NCBI RefSeq assembly: GCF_030272615.1
Contig: NC_081410.1
Span: 292,238,457 to 292,302,456, forward strand
Length of the DNA: 64,000 bases
DNA from: Cryptomeria japonica
Lineage: Eukaryota; Streptophyta; Pinopsida; Cupressales; Cupressaceae
Direction of reading: 5' to 3'
The notes below the pieces were generated by a model, which was not told where the DNA came from, ran no database searches, and saw only the letters and a list, made by a program, of their open reading frames with translations. The first letter of the stretch is position 1. Every line of letters starts with the position of its first letter. The translations under genes were made by a program, and so were the position numbers. Positions 21,745 through 32,677 of this stretch are shown here, piece by piece.

Positions 21745-23741
21745 AAAGGACTACAATTTTCAGTCTCGTAGATTAGCTTATTTTTATTTTTTGGATTGTT
21801 TCCATACAATTACTGCTAAAACTCATGCGATTTTTCACAAAGGCTTGAATGACAATCTGCAGGTATCATACGATCCATGGTGAATTATCGTACAACTGGG
21901 TGAGAATTATCGTATGATTTTTTGGTTTTTGGTATTAAAATAGATTGCATTTTTAGGGTTTTTCTGATTGGATTTTGATGGTACTAATGCTAATCTTGGC
22001 TTCTTTTTTGTCTGCCTGGGAGATTTTTTTACAGCCTAACTAGTTTTTATACAGAACGTTTATTGAAGAACACACCTGTCACACAAAAACAATATGACTA
22101 CTAATTCATTGTTTTTGCAGGTTGCCTGAGGAGATTCAAGTAAATATCGTGTATTCTTTAAATTCAATTTTAGGCACTTAAATTTCTATCTGGTTAATGA
22201 AGAAATTTTCCTTTTGTGTTTTAAATAAAAATCTAAGAGGTAGGAGAGTATTCTCTTGTCTGCATAGACAATCAGAAATCTAGACCCTTAAAGCTTTTTC
22301 TAAGTTTTGAGGTTTGTGTACCTTTAGTGGGCCTGTCACAATGGGAAAAAGTAATCACCCTGTGAGAACGACCCAAGTGAGTACAACTGGACCTGAGCAT
22401 TCCAACTTGCTAGGCCATTGGTGTTAAGTCTCAAAGGACGGGATCATTTGAGTTTTCTCTCTTAGATCTCTCATATCAAACATTTTGTAGGGCCTCATAG
22501 TCTCAATCATGTTTACGTGACTACAACTTGTTTTGGTACCTTGTCAGGCTATAGGCCTCAATCATGCTTGCATGACTTCAAGGGGTAATTTTGAACAAAA
22601 TTCCTTACTAAGAGCTATAAGATAAATGCTACCTGATTCACCTTCGAAAGGGGGATAATATTTGTGTAAGAGAGATAGTAACTCTCCCAAGATACTTGCC
22701 ATTTCATGCCCCCATTAGCATTTGGAGTTGGCTAATACGACGTTGAGAATCCATTGGATGAGACTCAATGACCATATTCTGATTAGCTATTGGGTGTGTA
22801 CCCAAGTCTGTAAGAAAAGGTTTTCTTCTCTAAGATAACATCCATAGGGTTAGTGTGTTGTGCTTGAAGTCATTATACATATTGTGTGTTTACTATGTTT
22901 TCATCCCTGAAACTAAAACTAAAATACTGAAACTGGAGAAAAGAATAAAAAACGTCAAAAAACTCAGTGATCAAAACTTTGTCTGTGTCAGAAACTAGTC
23001 TTTGTCTAGTCCTTTGTCGTATGAGTCTACTGTTTTGTTGTCTGGATACACATCTACTATCGTACAATTCTACTATTTTGTCATCTGGTTATATACTTGT
23101 TGTCATACGAGTTTGGATTCATCCTGTCAGTTTATTGTTTAATCATGTTAGAATTGTTGTCCTAGTCCTTGAGAATTATCATCTGACCTTATAAACACTA
23201 TCATACGAGTAATCATTATCCTCATCAGATTGTCATCTAAAGAACATTAAACTGTCATGTAATTATAGGTAGCAACTCGTACGAGAAACTACATGTATCA
23301 TCTAAAAATAGTTGAATTGTCGTCTGGATCAGAATACTCTGTTGTATGAATTTCTGAATTTGTCAGTCCAAAACTTGTCTATTTGCATACTTTTCTAGAA
23401 CTATCATACTTGCCTAATCAGTCTGCAGTGAGCATATATCTAGTCTATTTTTTTAATCTTGAACATAAATAGCCTCGATAGTGTACGTCTGTCATTGTGT
23501 TGCATGACTTTGTCGGTTATCTCCTAGCTAGTTCAAATCAATTGATTATCAAACTTATCAAATCACTTATCAAACTTAATCAACCTAGGTTGCTTAGATT
23601 ACGTCTTATATAGGATAGATCATTCTTGAAACCAGGCTAGGTCTTAGTCACCTTTCTCAATCACTATGTTAAACACGTAACTAGCTCTGATTTAATCTTG
23701 ACTTTTGCATCACATGTAGCTCTTGGTCACATCAGTTATAA
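21745..23741 (+). other. 5' leader of element F with repeated TCRTAYRA words
   Basis: No convincing gene lies in this 2-kb leader. The octamer TCRTAYRA or a one-base variant occurs at 21866, 21888, 21910, 23017, 23060, 23103, 23201, 23277 (the full palindrome TCGTACGA) and 23342. Between 23017 and about 23130 it is part of a 43-bp tandem unit that also has TCTACT, TTTTG and TCTGG words. The same octamer recurs in the antisense-gene intron of F (61537-61741). Short open frames here have no recognisable product. Confidence 0.7.
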
Positions 23742-24570
23742 ATGTATGTTCAAACTAGGAGCTCTTCTAAAAATTTTGATGAAAGTACAAATCCCATGGC
23801 TACCTTGGCTCAACAAATTCAAGATCTCAAGAGAGAAATATATGACATTCAAGCTCAACAAAAAGATTCAATGACACCTCTTCAGATAAAATTCCATGAT
23901 ATCAAGAACACCAAACTTCAAGAAATGCTAAAAAAATTATATAAGATAGAATATAAAGTAATTGAAGGTCAAAAGCCAAATCTTATACAATATCACAAGA
24001 TATCTTCACCAAGACAAAAAGACATCTATCCCCTAGATAGACAGTTTACACCTTTGGGGCAGTCTATTGAGTCAGCTTTGGAAGAGCTTCTTAAGCACAA
24101 TCTTATCATATTGCCTAAAAATACATGGGGATGTGAAATTTTGAGTAATTACCATGGATATCATAGGAAAACAAACATAAGACTTCAATGTGTATGGAAT
24201 TAAAACATAAAATTCAAGACCTCCTTGATGATGGTGTTATTGAAATTGAAGATCCTAATAATTCACCTAAGGAGAAAGCAGATGTTATTACCAAGCATGA
24301 TCAAAATGATGAACCTATGTATAGAAATGGCCTACATGTAGCCTCATCTCTTCCATTATGCCTCCATCTCCTAAGGCTTCTCAACAACAATCCACATGAT
24401 ATCCCTCAAATGATGAATCTAATAACGAATCTTCTCCTATTGACCCTCAAGGGCTATCTCAAGGGCCATCCCATCCAATGGTTAAAAAAGATCCTATCTC
24501 CATAGAATCTCATGATTATCCCCTTATACCTTTCCATTTCTTCCAAGATGATTCCCTTCCATCTCATGAT
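23742..24570 (+). pseudogene. Truncated gypsy gag (element F, first part)
   Basis: The frame MYVQTRSSSKNFDESTN leads into a coiled-coil-like Gln/Lys-rich segment and then FTPLGQSIESALEELLKH. This is followed, across a frameshift near 24190, by a degenerate NYHGYHRK...KHKIQDLLDDG. The FTPLG block and the IQDL(I/L)DDG block match the C-terminal part of Tat-type gag and have counterparts in E at 30246-30470 (FTPLGEPIESALKNLI and CEYHRNKGHKTTSC). The central capsid region present in E (about 29540-30000) is missing. The insertion site of E is at 24571-24575. Confidence 0.75.
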
Positions 24571-24575
24571 CAAAG

Positions 24576-25705
24576 TGTAGACACCTAAAAATGTCTTGTT
24601 AATTCTACACTAATTATTCATCTATTTAATTAAGTAATTCTCTAATTATTTGGTTAAACTAACTATTTATTCTAATCATTACCCTTCAACACTTATAATT
24701 ATTCTATTTCTATTCTCAACTCATTTCATTCAGTTAACCACATCTCGATTATTAATTAAATATCAATTATTTAATTAACTATGATTTATTCCTTAGTTAA
24801 ATAATCTTAATTATTTAATTAATTCAATCTCCTAAGTTTAAATAATTTCATTTAAATTATTTAAATTAATTAATTAAATTTCTCCAATTCCTCAAATTAT
24901 AATTCCAATTAATTCCATCTAATTTCATTTCATATTTCCCCAAATTTGAATTTCACTTCATTTTATCTAATTTCACATTTCCAAATTCACATTTCACCAA
25001 ATCTAAATTTTAGAGAATTTCATGTGCATTTTAGCATTTGAATGACCAAATTCAAATCCAAATTGAAAATGAGAATATAGTTCAATTTCAAATTCCTACA
25101 ACACATGCTAAATCAAAACTGATTGATCAAATTAGTTGTCTAATTAGTTAACTCATCAATAATCATTTTTAACTCAAAATCAACTTTTTATGACTAATCA
25201 ATCAATTCGGTCATCTCCCTAGTCTATTCAATTCGTTGATCAATCAAATGAGTTACTAGTCAATCTATTGAGTTCACTATCCAATAAATCATGTTAACAG
25301 ATCAATCTATTGAGTTAACAAATCAATCATGACTAGTTTATTGATCAATCAATTTTAGTTATCTATCAATCAACACTTGAATTCTATTTCTCACCCCCTT
25401 TGTATTGAAAATCTATAAATTAAGCATCATTGAAAATCTATAAATTAATCTTTTTCAGAATTATAGTCTTCAAATTATTTGTATGTAGAAAATTGGTGCA
25501 ATACCTGAGAGCCACCAACCACTCAAATTGGAGAAGCACAATGGAGGCAAAGATGCAGAATGAGGGAGTTCTTATTTGAATTCATTCCTTATTTTATTAT
25601 GATTTTTATTGATTATGTTTGTTTGTTTGTTAATTACTTAGGAATTGGTGATTCATTCTTACTTTCTAATTAGCTTAATACACATGACATTCATGCGTAG
25701 AAACA
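24576..25705 (+). repeat. 5' LTR of gypsy element E
   Basis: This 1130-bp LTR begins TGTAGACACCTAAAAATG and ends CGTAGAAACA. It is rich in TTAATTAAAT and in GATCAATC/ATTGAGTT words. A TATA box TATAAAT lies at 25414-25420. A short duplication 'tgaaaatctataaatta' just downstream is absent from the 3' LTR. Numerous point differences from 54723-55829 indicate an old insertion. Confidence 0.93.
25414..25420 (+). promoter_or_regulatory. TATA box in the E 5' LTR
   Basis: TATAAAT occurs within AAAATCTATAAATTAAGC and is conserved at the matching place in the 3' LTR. A second copy at about 25439 arose by a local duplication in this LTR only. Confidence 0.5.
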
Positions 25706-25981
25706 ATGGTGAACCATGCATGGTGAACAAGATCTAGATTTTGCACTCGATCACACAAAAATTTGCAATTGCTAGTATTGCACTGCATTTACTAGTATAA
25801 TACATTGCAATTGATCAAACATCATACCGCAATTACAAAAGTGTCTCACAATTTCCGTAAAGGGTTACAAAATCAAATTGTTTTGTGTCATTTCTTCATT
25901 GTCTAGTCTTGCACATCTAACCCAGAAATTTCATTAAATTTTGGAAAATTCAATTTTTGCATATAAGATGTATTTAATCCA
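25706..25981 (+). promoter_or_regulatory. Primer site region and leader of element E
   Basis: Right after the LTR comes ATGGTGAACCATGCATGG, an imperfect direct repeat of TGGTGAAC. It should include the primer site, but I cannot assign it to a tRNA by eye; it is not the lysine-type site of F. GCAATTG words begin here (25765 and 25807). Confidence 0.5.
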
Positions 25982-26218
25982 ATGGTAGGAAAGGTGACTT
26001 TCAGAATTTCAGGTGCAAGGAAGGAAAAACAACATAGGAGACAACAAAGGACATATCAAAGACTCTTAAAGGCAGAAAGGGAGCTCTGTGAAATCGAAGA
26101 AAAAGAGGAGATTGCTCAATATCACAGAAACATCCACTATTTCTTAACCAAGTACAAAGTTTTTAATGAGATTGATGTGATGGCTCACGTGGTGTGGGAC
26201 AATATCATTGCAAAATAA
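25982..26218 (+). CDS. Small upstream ORF of element E, function unknown
   Basis: An uninterrupted 78-codon frame (start MVGKVTFRISGARKEKQ, end AHVVWDNIIAK) lies 276 bp inside the 5' LTR. It is rich in Arg, Lys, Glu and Gln, with a predicted helical RRQQRTYQRLLKAERELCEI segment. Ogre-type elements have an extra ORF before gag, so the position is suggestive. I recognise no domain. Its openness in a decayed element may be chance. Confidence 0.35.
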   Translation: MVGKVTFRISGARKEKQHRRQQRTYQRLLKAERELCEIEEKEEIAQYHRNIHYFLTKYKVFNEIDVMAHVVWDNIIAK

Positions 26219-27565
26219 CTCTTCTATCTTTTGTCTTTTTCTGCTATTTTTAAAAAATTCAAAATTCAATTTTTTTTTTTAACTGTGAGCAATTGATCTA
26301 TATAAATTCGCAATTGAGTAGTCATCACATTGCAATTGCTTAAACAATAATTTGCAATTGATGATACATCAATTCATAGTTGATTTGATATCAATTCGCA
26401 TTTTCTACGTAGGTAATTCGCAATTGTTAGATTAATTTTTTCTTTTTCTGTTCTGTTTCAGTTTTGGTTTTTATCAGAATATCTTTTTGTCTATAAAAAG
26501 ACAAAACTCTGTAATTGGAAAATTAGGCTAGATAGCCCACTGTGTGCTTACTAACATCATTTTTTTTAGGGGTAGCTTAGAAACACTTCAATTGGGTGCA
26601 AGTAAAATAAACCACAAACAACATGTTTTCTTTCACAAATTGCTATGAAGGTTAAAAATGAACACCATGTCTGTGTGGAGCAACATCTCCACTTAAAATA
26701 GAAAATCATTGCAATGGAAGGATAAAAATAAATTTTGTTTTTCGTGCCTTCGAAGGGATAGGTATTATGATCTCCCCTTCAATGGGTGATCAGAAAATTA
26801 GACTCTCTTCTTTCATGCTTTCATTTATTTATTGCAATTAAATCCTTTAGAAGGCCTTTCCTCCCAAGTTGCCCTTAGGGTGCCATTAAATCCAGTGAGA
26901 GGGGAACGACCTAAGTGGAAATGACTAAAGCCAAGTAATCCAAGCCACTATAAATAAATGTGTATGTGATGAAAATCATATGCGATGAGTGTTACATGTT
27001 GTCACATAATGTTATGCCTCCCTCAATGCCTATGTGGCATGTTAAAATCTATAGAGTGTAACCTCTACAAAGTGGGAGACCTCCCTCAATGGAGTGTAAA
27101 ACACTACTGATTGTGACCACTCGAATGAGACCTTTTCTAAATACCATAGAAATTAGAAGCCAAGCCGAGTCAGTAACTAGACACTTATTTTATCACAATA
27201 CAAAGGTGGGGAAGAATTTGCCCCCAAGATATTCACCAAAAATCTCCCAGGATAACAAACCAATTGAGGAGCAATCTTCTTTGGTCTAATTTCTAGAAAA
27301 AGGCAAAAAAATGGGCGCACCCTAGGGTGCGATAGCTCTGTTTGAGCTGATGGAGTATCAAGATGTGGGTTGTGGTAATACTTGTGACCTTTTGACCTTA
27401 GGAGAGTCTGTCTAATGTGATATCAAATTGCCCCAAATATATCGAGAACAAATGAGATCTTGAGAAAGATCCCAACATTCATGGAAATTTGAAAAAATTC
27501 CTTAAACAAATGTTCTTTTCATGGTTTTATTATTTTAATGTGACTGTTGTATCCTTTGCTACACT
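26219..27565 (+). other. Leader of element E with repeated GCAATTG words
   Basis: GCAATTG occurs at 26289, 26310, 26332, 26354 and 26420, several times followed by AT(C/G), in addition to 25765 and 25807. The same CAATTGAT word occurs in minus-strand orientation in the intron of E's antisense gene (54057-54161). The rest to 27565 has short open frames (for example 27089-27289) without recognisable products. Confidence 0.65.
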
Positions 27566-28450
27566 TTGACAAATTCAAAACATTATAAGAAACAAATCAT
27601 AACCTTAACAAATTCAAAGTTTCGGTGTTTGACAAGATCAAACAAAACCTCAACAAAGTTAAGTATCAACATTAACACCAATGTCAGATCCAAACCTCAT
27701 GCAGAAGTACCATTAGAATCATCACACAAAGTCCTAGCACAAGCCATTTTACCAAATTGTCTTTCACTTACTTAAGATTTAGTGCTGCATTAGAGTATAG
27801 GAATCATACCTAAGTCCATGGGTATTAGAGGAGATGGAGAATTTCCATTCAAACAACCCAATCTTGGGCCAAACAATGACCAATTACAAATAATTGATGG
27901 TTTAGATAACCTTGGTTGGGAAGTAAGAGTCAATCATTCCCAATATGACACAATTGAGGCTATCATAGATGATGAAATCTAGAAGTCTGTTTGTCTTCAT
28001 GAGAAACTAAAGAAAAAGATACAAAGAACAGGTCAGAAAGAAGCCATTGGACAATTGGTAGAAAATATCATAGCAACATTTCTCAAACCGTGTCAAAAGA
28101 GCAAGGTGTCAATAATTTTAGGTGTCAGTCATTTCTAAGGTCTTCATTGTCTTCATAGTAGTCTTCAATGTATGGGTCTAAAAGGAAATGATAAATTCCC
28201 ATTTGAACAACCCAATCTTGGGCCAAACAATGTTCAATTAGAAATAATTGACAACTTGAATATCCTTGTTGAGGAATTAATAATTGATCAAGACCAATAC
28301 GACATAGTCCAAGATTTCATAGATGAATACTTTTGGAAGTGAGTACAAATAGACATAGACCTCAAAAATCAAATCAAAGAAGAGGTGGAATTTGAAGCTT
28401 TTCGGCAATACGCTGAAAATCTTGTGTTAGAATTTTGGAATCCTCGATAG
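27566..28450 (+). pseudogene. Broken ORF upstream of gag with a 354-bp in-frame tandem duplication (element E)
   Basis: One frame runs from 27566 to 28450 with a few stops (27773, near 27790, near 27980, near 28138). From 27818 it encodes MGIRGDGEFPFKQPNLGPNN. Exactly 354 bp (118 codons) later, at 28172, the same frame encodes MGLKGNDKFPFEQPNLGPNN. Similarity continues through QLQIIDGLDNL / QLEIIDNLNIL to LKKKIQ / LKNQIK and a NIIATFLKP / NLVLEFWNP end. It lies where Ogre-type elements carry an extra ORF before gag. I do not recognise the domain. Confidence 0.6.
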
Positions 28451-28517
28451 AAAGTCATCATTTATAGATTTTATTTTCTGCACTTTAGTCTTTAGGAAGT
28501 CATATAAACATATTTAG

Positions 28518-30744
28518 TTGCATTTAATTGAGTCTTGCATACACATCTTAGAGAGTCAAGATCACTTCGAAACAATATTCATGCCATTAACGCATACTCA
28601 AAAGGAAAAACACCAAATGGATCCTAACAATGATCCCTTGGTTAACCCAACATGGAATATGGATCTATTCACACAACAAAAAACACAGGGCCGCACACCC
28701 GCAACACTGTCAACAAACACAAAAAGGATGCCTTCCATTGATGAAATACAACATAATTTGATAGAAGAAGAATTGGAAGCATCCCAACAAGATCCCACGA
28801 CACTAATGATTCTCAACGCTCTCATCAATAATGATAGAGACATATATCTCACTCTCTTAGTCCAGAATGGGGCCAAGTTACCTCCAGGGGTAGACATTTC
28901 AATGATATTTCCACAAGGTGTGATATTAAATCAAAATATACCTCAAATGCCTTTTGCAACATAGACACAAGTAGAAGTTAATACATCAATGCAGGGTATA
29001 TCTCAAAATGCCAATATGGCTACAACCTCAACACAATCAACAATGGAATCAACAAGCACCAATATTACACCACTGACAATGCCCAACATGATGATGCAAG
29101 CTCCAATGGCTCACAATGCTACCTTGGCAAATATATCTCAACCCGCAGTTTTGGTTGGTTCCACCCACAATAGTTAGAATGTGAATTAAGGGACAACTAG
29201 CTCGACTCAACCAAATATCAGTCCATAATTTACATACTTTACACCACCTAGTGGAACTTATGGTGCACAATTACCTGGTCTGTCTATATTTCAACCAAAT
29301 CAAAGGTACTCAAATACTATCCATTTTGTGGGAAACACTCATCAAATCAATGCACCAATGACCCAAACAAATATTTTGACCCAACAAATGGAGAACCTTC
29401 AAAAGCAAATGGCCAGTATGCAAGCAGTTAATGATAAAAAGAGCTACACAATGAGGACCTTTGTCCATTTCCTTTTGACAGAAAACTATACCTACCACCA
29501 TTTCCCCCATATTTTGAAACTCCAAAGTTAGACAAATATAGAGGGAAGGGGGATCCTCGAGATCATATCAAAGAATTCTTCACAACATGTATTGAAGTAG
29601 CTCACAATGATACATACTTAATGAGGCTATTTTCCAAAAGTCCTTTGAGGGACAACATTGGAATGGTTCTCACACCTTCCACCCAAAATTACTTCATGGG
29701 GAGAATTGGCTGAGTTATTTATATGAAAATTTGCCTTCAACATAGATAATCCAATTACCTTAATGGATTTATGTGCAACAAAGAAAAAGAAGGTGAAACT
29801 TTCACCACATTCTTGCAAAGATGGAGAGGCCTATATCACATATGTCTTAGTCATATCCCTGAAGCAGAGCAAGTAGACATCTTCAATGAAAATCTTGTGC
29901 CTCCAATTAAATATCCATTACAAATGCAATGCCTAAACAATTTTAAAGACATAACAAAAAAAGGCATCAAATGTGAGAGAGGCCTATTAGAACAAGGGAT
30001 ATCAAAACACCACAAGGATAGTGGACCAACCACCAACACAAACAATGAAAGGCCAAAATTTTGGTCTACAAACAAAAATGTCACAAACGATGGAGTTGTT
30101 GACACACATGTTGTAAATAGAGTTCAACCAACAGTACCTCTACAAGGACCAGGTGATTTTGCCAATAAAAACCAATCTCAGACAAACAACACCAATGCAC
30201 TATAGTCAAACAATCCAAGGCCACCAAGGATAGGCACACCTAGAAGAAACTTTACACCCCTCGGTGAACCTATTGAATCAGCACTAAAAAATTTGATATA
30301 GAGCAATGCCTTAACTTTCCAGAAGCTTGGCCATATGAACCAAGGCCATTTAAGTCGGCCTGGTGGAATGATAATGATTTCTGTGAGTATCACCGCAATA
30401 AGGGTCACAAGACAACAAGTTGCTACAAATTGAAGAACCTCATCCAAGATCGTATTGATCAAGGTGATATTGCTATGGATACCAATAAGGCACCAAACAC
30501 ATATCATACCATTTTTAATAATCCTTTTGTCAAACATGACAAAGGAAAAAATTCTAGTTCTAATGCACAAAAAAATACTGCTAATTCTACCAATGTCGCA
30601 TTTGACTATGTCATTAACACACTAAGTGCAGGAGATGAAATGGTAGCTACAATCATAGTGAATCCTAAAAGTAGAGATTATGTTGTCATCACTAGAAGAT
30701 CAAAGGTCACATTACAAGGGGTGCCTTATAACCCCCTTCAATAA
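28518..30744 (+). pseudogene. Gypsy gag, frameshifted (element E)
   Basis: Segments in order: an N-terminal part with SIDEIQHNLIEEELEA and LPPGVDISMIFPQG (28518-28964); a Met/Thr/Gln-rich linker (28989-29400) ending in TQQMENLQKQMASMQ; the capsid-like retrotransposon gag domain (about 29470-30000) with KYRGKGDPRDHIKEFF, EWFSHLPP and GETFTTFLQRWRGLY in shifting frames; the conserved FTPLGEPIESALKNLI (30246); and a nucleic-acid-binding knuckle CEYHRNKGHKTTSC (about 30379-30420) of unusual C-x2-H-x4-H-x4-C spacing, followed by NLIQDRIDQG. Stops at about 28962, 29175 and 30203 and at least two frameshifts disable it. Confidence 0.85.
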
Positions 30745-31237
30745 CTAGCAACTAAAATATAGTGGATCAGTTGAAATGAACTCCAGCCCAAATTTTACTA
30801 TTTGAGTTATTGTGCATATCGCTAGCTCATAAGGAAGTTCTAGATAAAGCCTTCCAAGATTGAGTTGTTGCTAGAGATATTGATGAGAAGACATTCCAAT
30901 CCATGGTTTGAAACTTGGTAGCTTCAAAGGATGCATTCACTTAATAGGATGCACCTGCAAATCGACCCATGCATAATGATCCCTTGCACTTGGAAGATTT
31001 GGTTGAATGAAGAAAGGTTCAAAGAGTACTTATAGATGGTGGAGCCAGCCTTAACATATGCACACTACATTTGATCAAAGCTTTAGGATATTCTGAACAT
31101 TATATTGATTCTACCAAGAGAATCAATATCAGAGCCTATGATGATGAAGAACACCCCTCTAAGGGTGTGGTGACTTTACCAGTATAGGTAGGACCAGCTA
31201 CAACAAACATCACTTTTCAAGTCCTAGACAGAGAATT
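30745..31237 (+). pseudogene. Gypsy aspartic protease, 5' part (element E, before insertion D)
   Basis: The core VLIDGGASLNICTL carries the catalytic motif as DGGA (31035-31046), the usual form in Tat elements. It is followed by ALGYS and ITFQVLDRE. The frame is cut by copia D after 31237 and resumes after 37936 with [12 protein letters not shown], continuous once D and one copy of the duplication are set aside. A TAG near 31185 interrupts it. Confidence 0.82.
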
Positions 31238-32309
31238 TGTTAGGACTCGGAGGCAATTGAGAGGGGGGGGGATGAATCAGTCGTCTATTAATTTCAACCC
31301 AAATATAACTTAACCAAACTTAATGCATAATACTGGTAAACCAAACTTGATGTCGGTTGACAGTTTAATAGTTAATAATAGTACCGGTAAAGTTTAATGC
31401 ATGAAACAGAAAGACAAATAACATCCACAACACATAACATAGATATTTGTATGGGGAAACCATGTAAGGGGAAAAGCCATAGTGCGAAACCTTACCCACA
31501 ATCAAATGATACTACTGCAAATAGTATGTGTGTACAAATGGGATTTGCACATGCAGAAAGGCCAATTGCCTAGAACTCAATGCTCAATCACAAAATGAAA
31601 GTCACAATGACTACAATTGGATGGTTAAATCCAATGATAATGTACTGCTCAGAATAGCATCTTCATATGTTGGATTCAGTGTCGGTTAAGCTTTGATTGT
31701 CTTCTTCATACCTTCCTTGAATCTTCAAATGATGTTTGCATGTATAGCTCTGCTTATATTTGCATATACCTTATTACAATCATTTTTACACCTTCTCTAC
31801 ATAATCTCACAAATGAGATCTTACATATATACCAAAACCTAAGACCAAATGTGTAGGTCGACTCACTAAGAATATTATAACTAAATCAATTACAAATGAA
31901 TCAATATGCGATACATCATATCAGATCAATGCATTTACAATAATAACCAATCAATAAATCATCTTCATAACATGTCATGCTGATCTGGAATAGATAACGC
32001 TTGTCGGTCCATAACCTAGACCTATTTGTCGATAACAACAAATATGCAAACTTGATTAGGCGAATAACCAAATCACCAAAACCAAGTGTCCAAACCATGT
32101 CTTCAACATAACCAAGTAATCTCTAGATGATAATAGATCTTCCTCAGTGCCGATGAACAATATAACCTGTCGATGAACCAAATAACGGTGATTATGCATA
32201 AGTCACTGAACATGTCGGTGAACATAACCAAAGATCTGTAGTGCTGATAAGTGTTGACAGGTGTTGACATCAATGACAAAACCAATGCAACACATCCATA
32301 ATACCAACA
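31238..32309 (-). repeat. 3' LTR of copia element D
   Basis: This 1072-bp LTR runs on the plus strand from TGTTAGGACTC, through a G9 tract and a TATATAC-type core (near 31826), to 'ccataataccaaca'. It is followed by the polypurine complement ATCTCCCCCTTTAGC. Confidence 0.93.
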
Positions 32310-32677
32310 ATCTCCCCCTTTAGCATTGATGGCAACACATGATGGAAAAACCATCTAAGTGCCAAAGCACTAATGCCAAAAACCAAAAACCAACTATCTC
32401 CCAAAGAGATCAATTACCAGAAATAAAAATACATAATATTACTCCCCCTAGGAATAATCTCTCCCCAAAGATAATGTGTTTTTCCATAGATATCTCTCCC
32501 CCTTTGACATCAAATGCCAAAGAAATAAAAAACTAGATATAACAAGTTCATAGAACTAATTACAAATACCAATTGTTATAACCAACTACTCCCCCTGAGA
32601 AGTAGCTCTCTTTCATCAAAGCCAGAAAAATATTTCTTTGTTTAATTCTTGTTGGTCCGATGCCATGCTCCAACTGT
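32310..32677 (-). promoter_or_regulatory. 3' noncoding region of element D with polypurine tracts
   Basis: C-rich tracts at about 32312, 32444, 32461, 32506 and 32591 are complements of GGGGAG purine tracts. The one at 32310-32323 adjoins the LTR. Confidence 0.65.
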
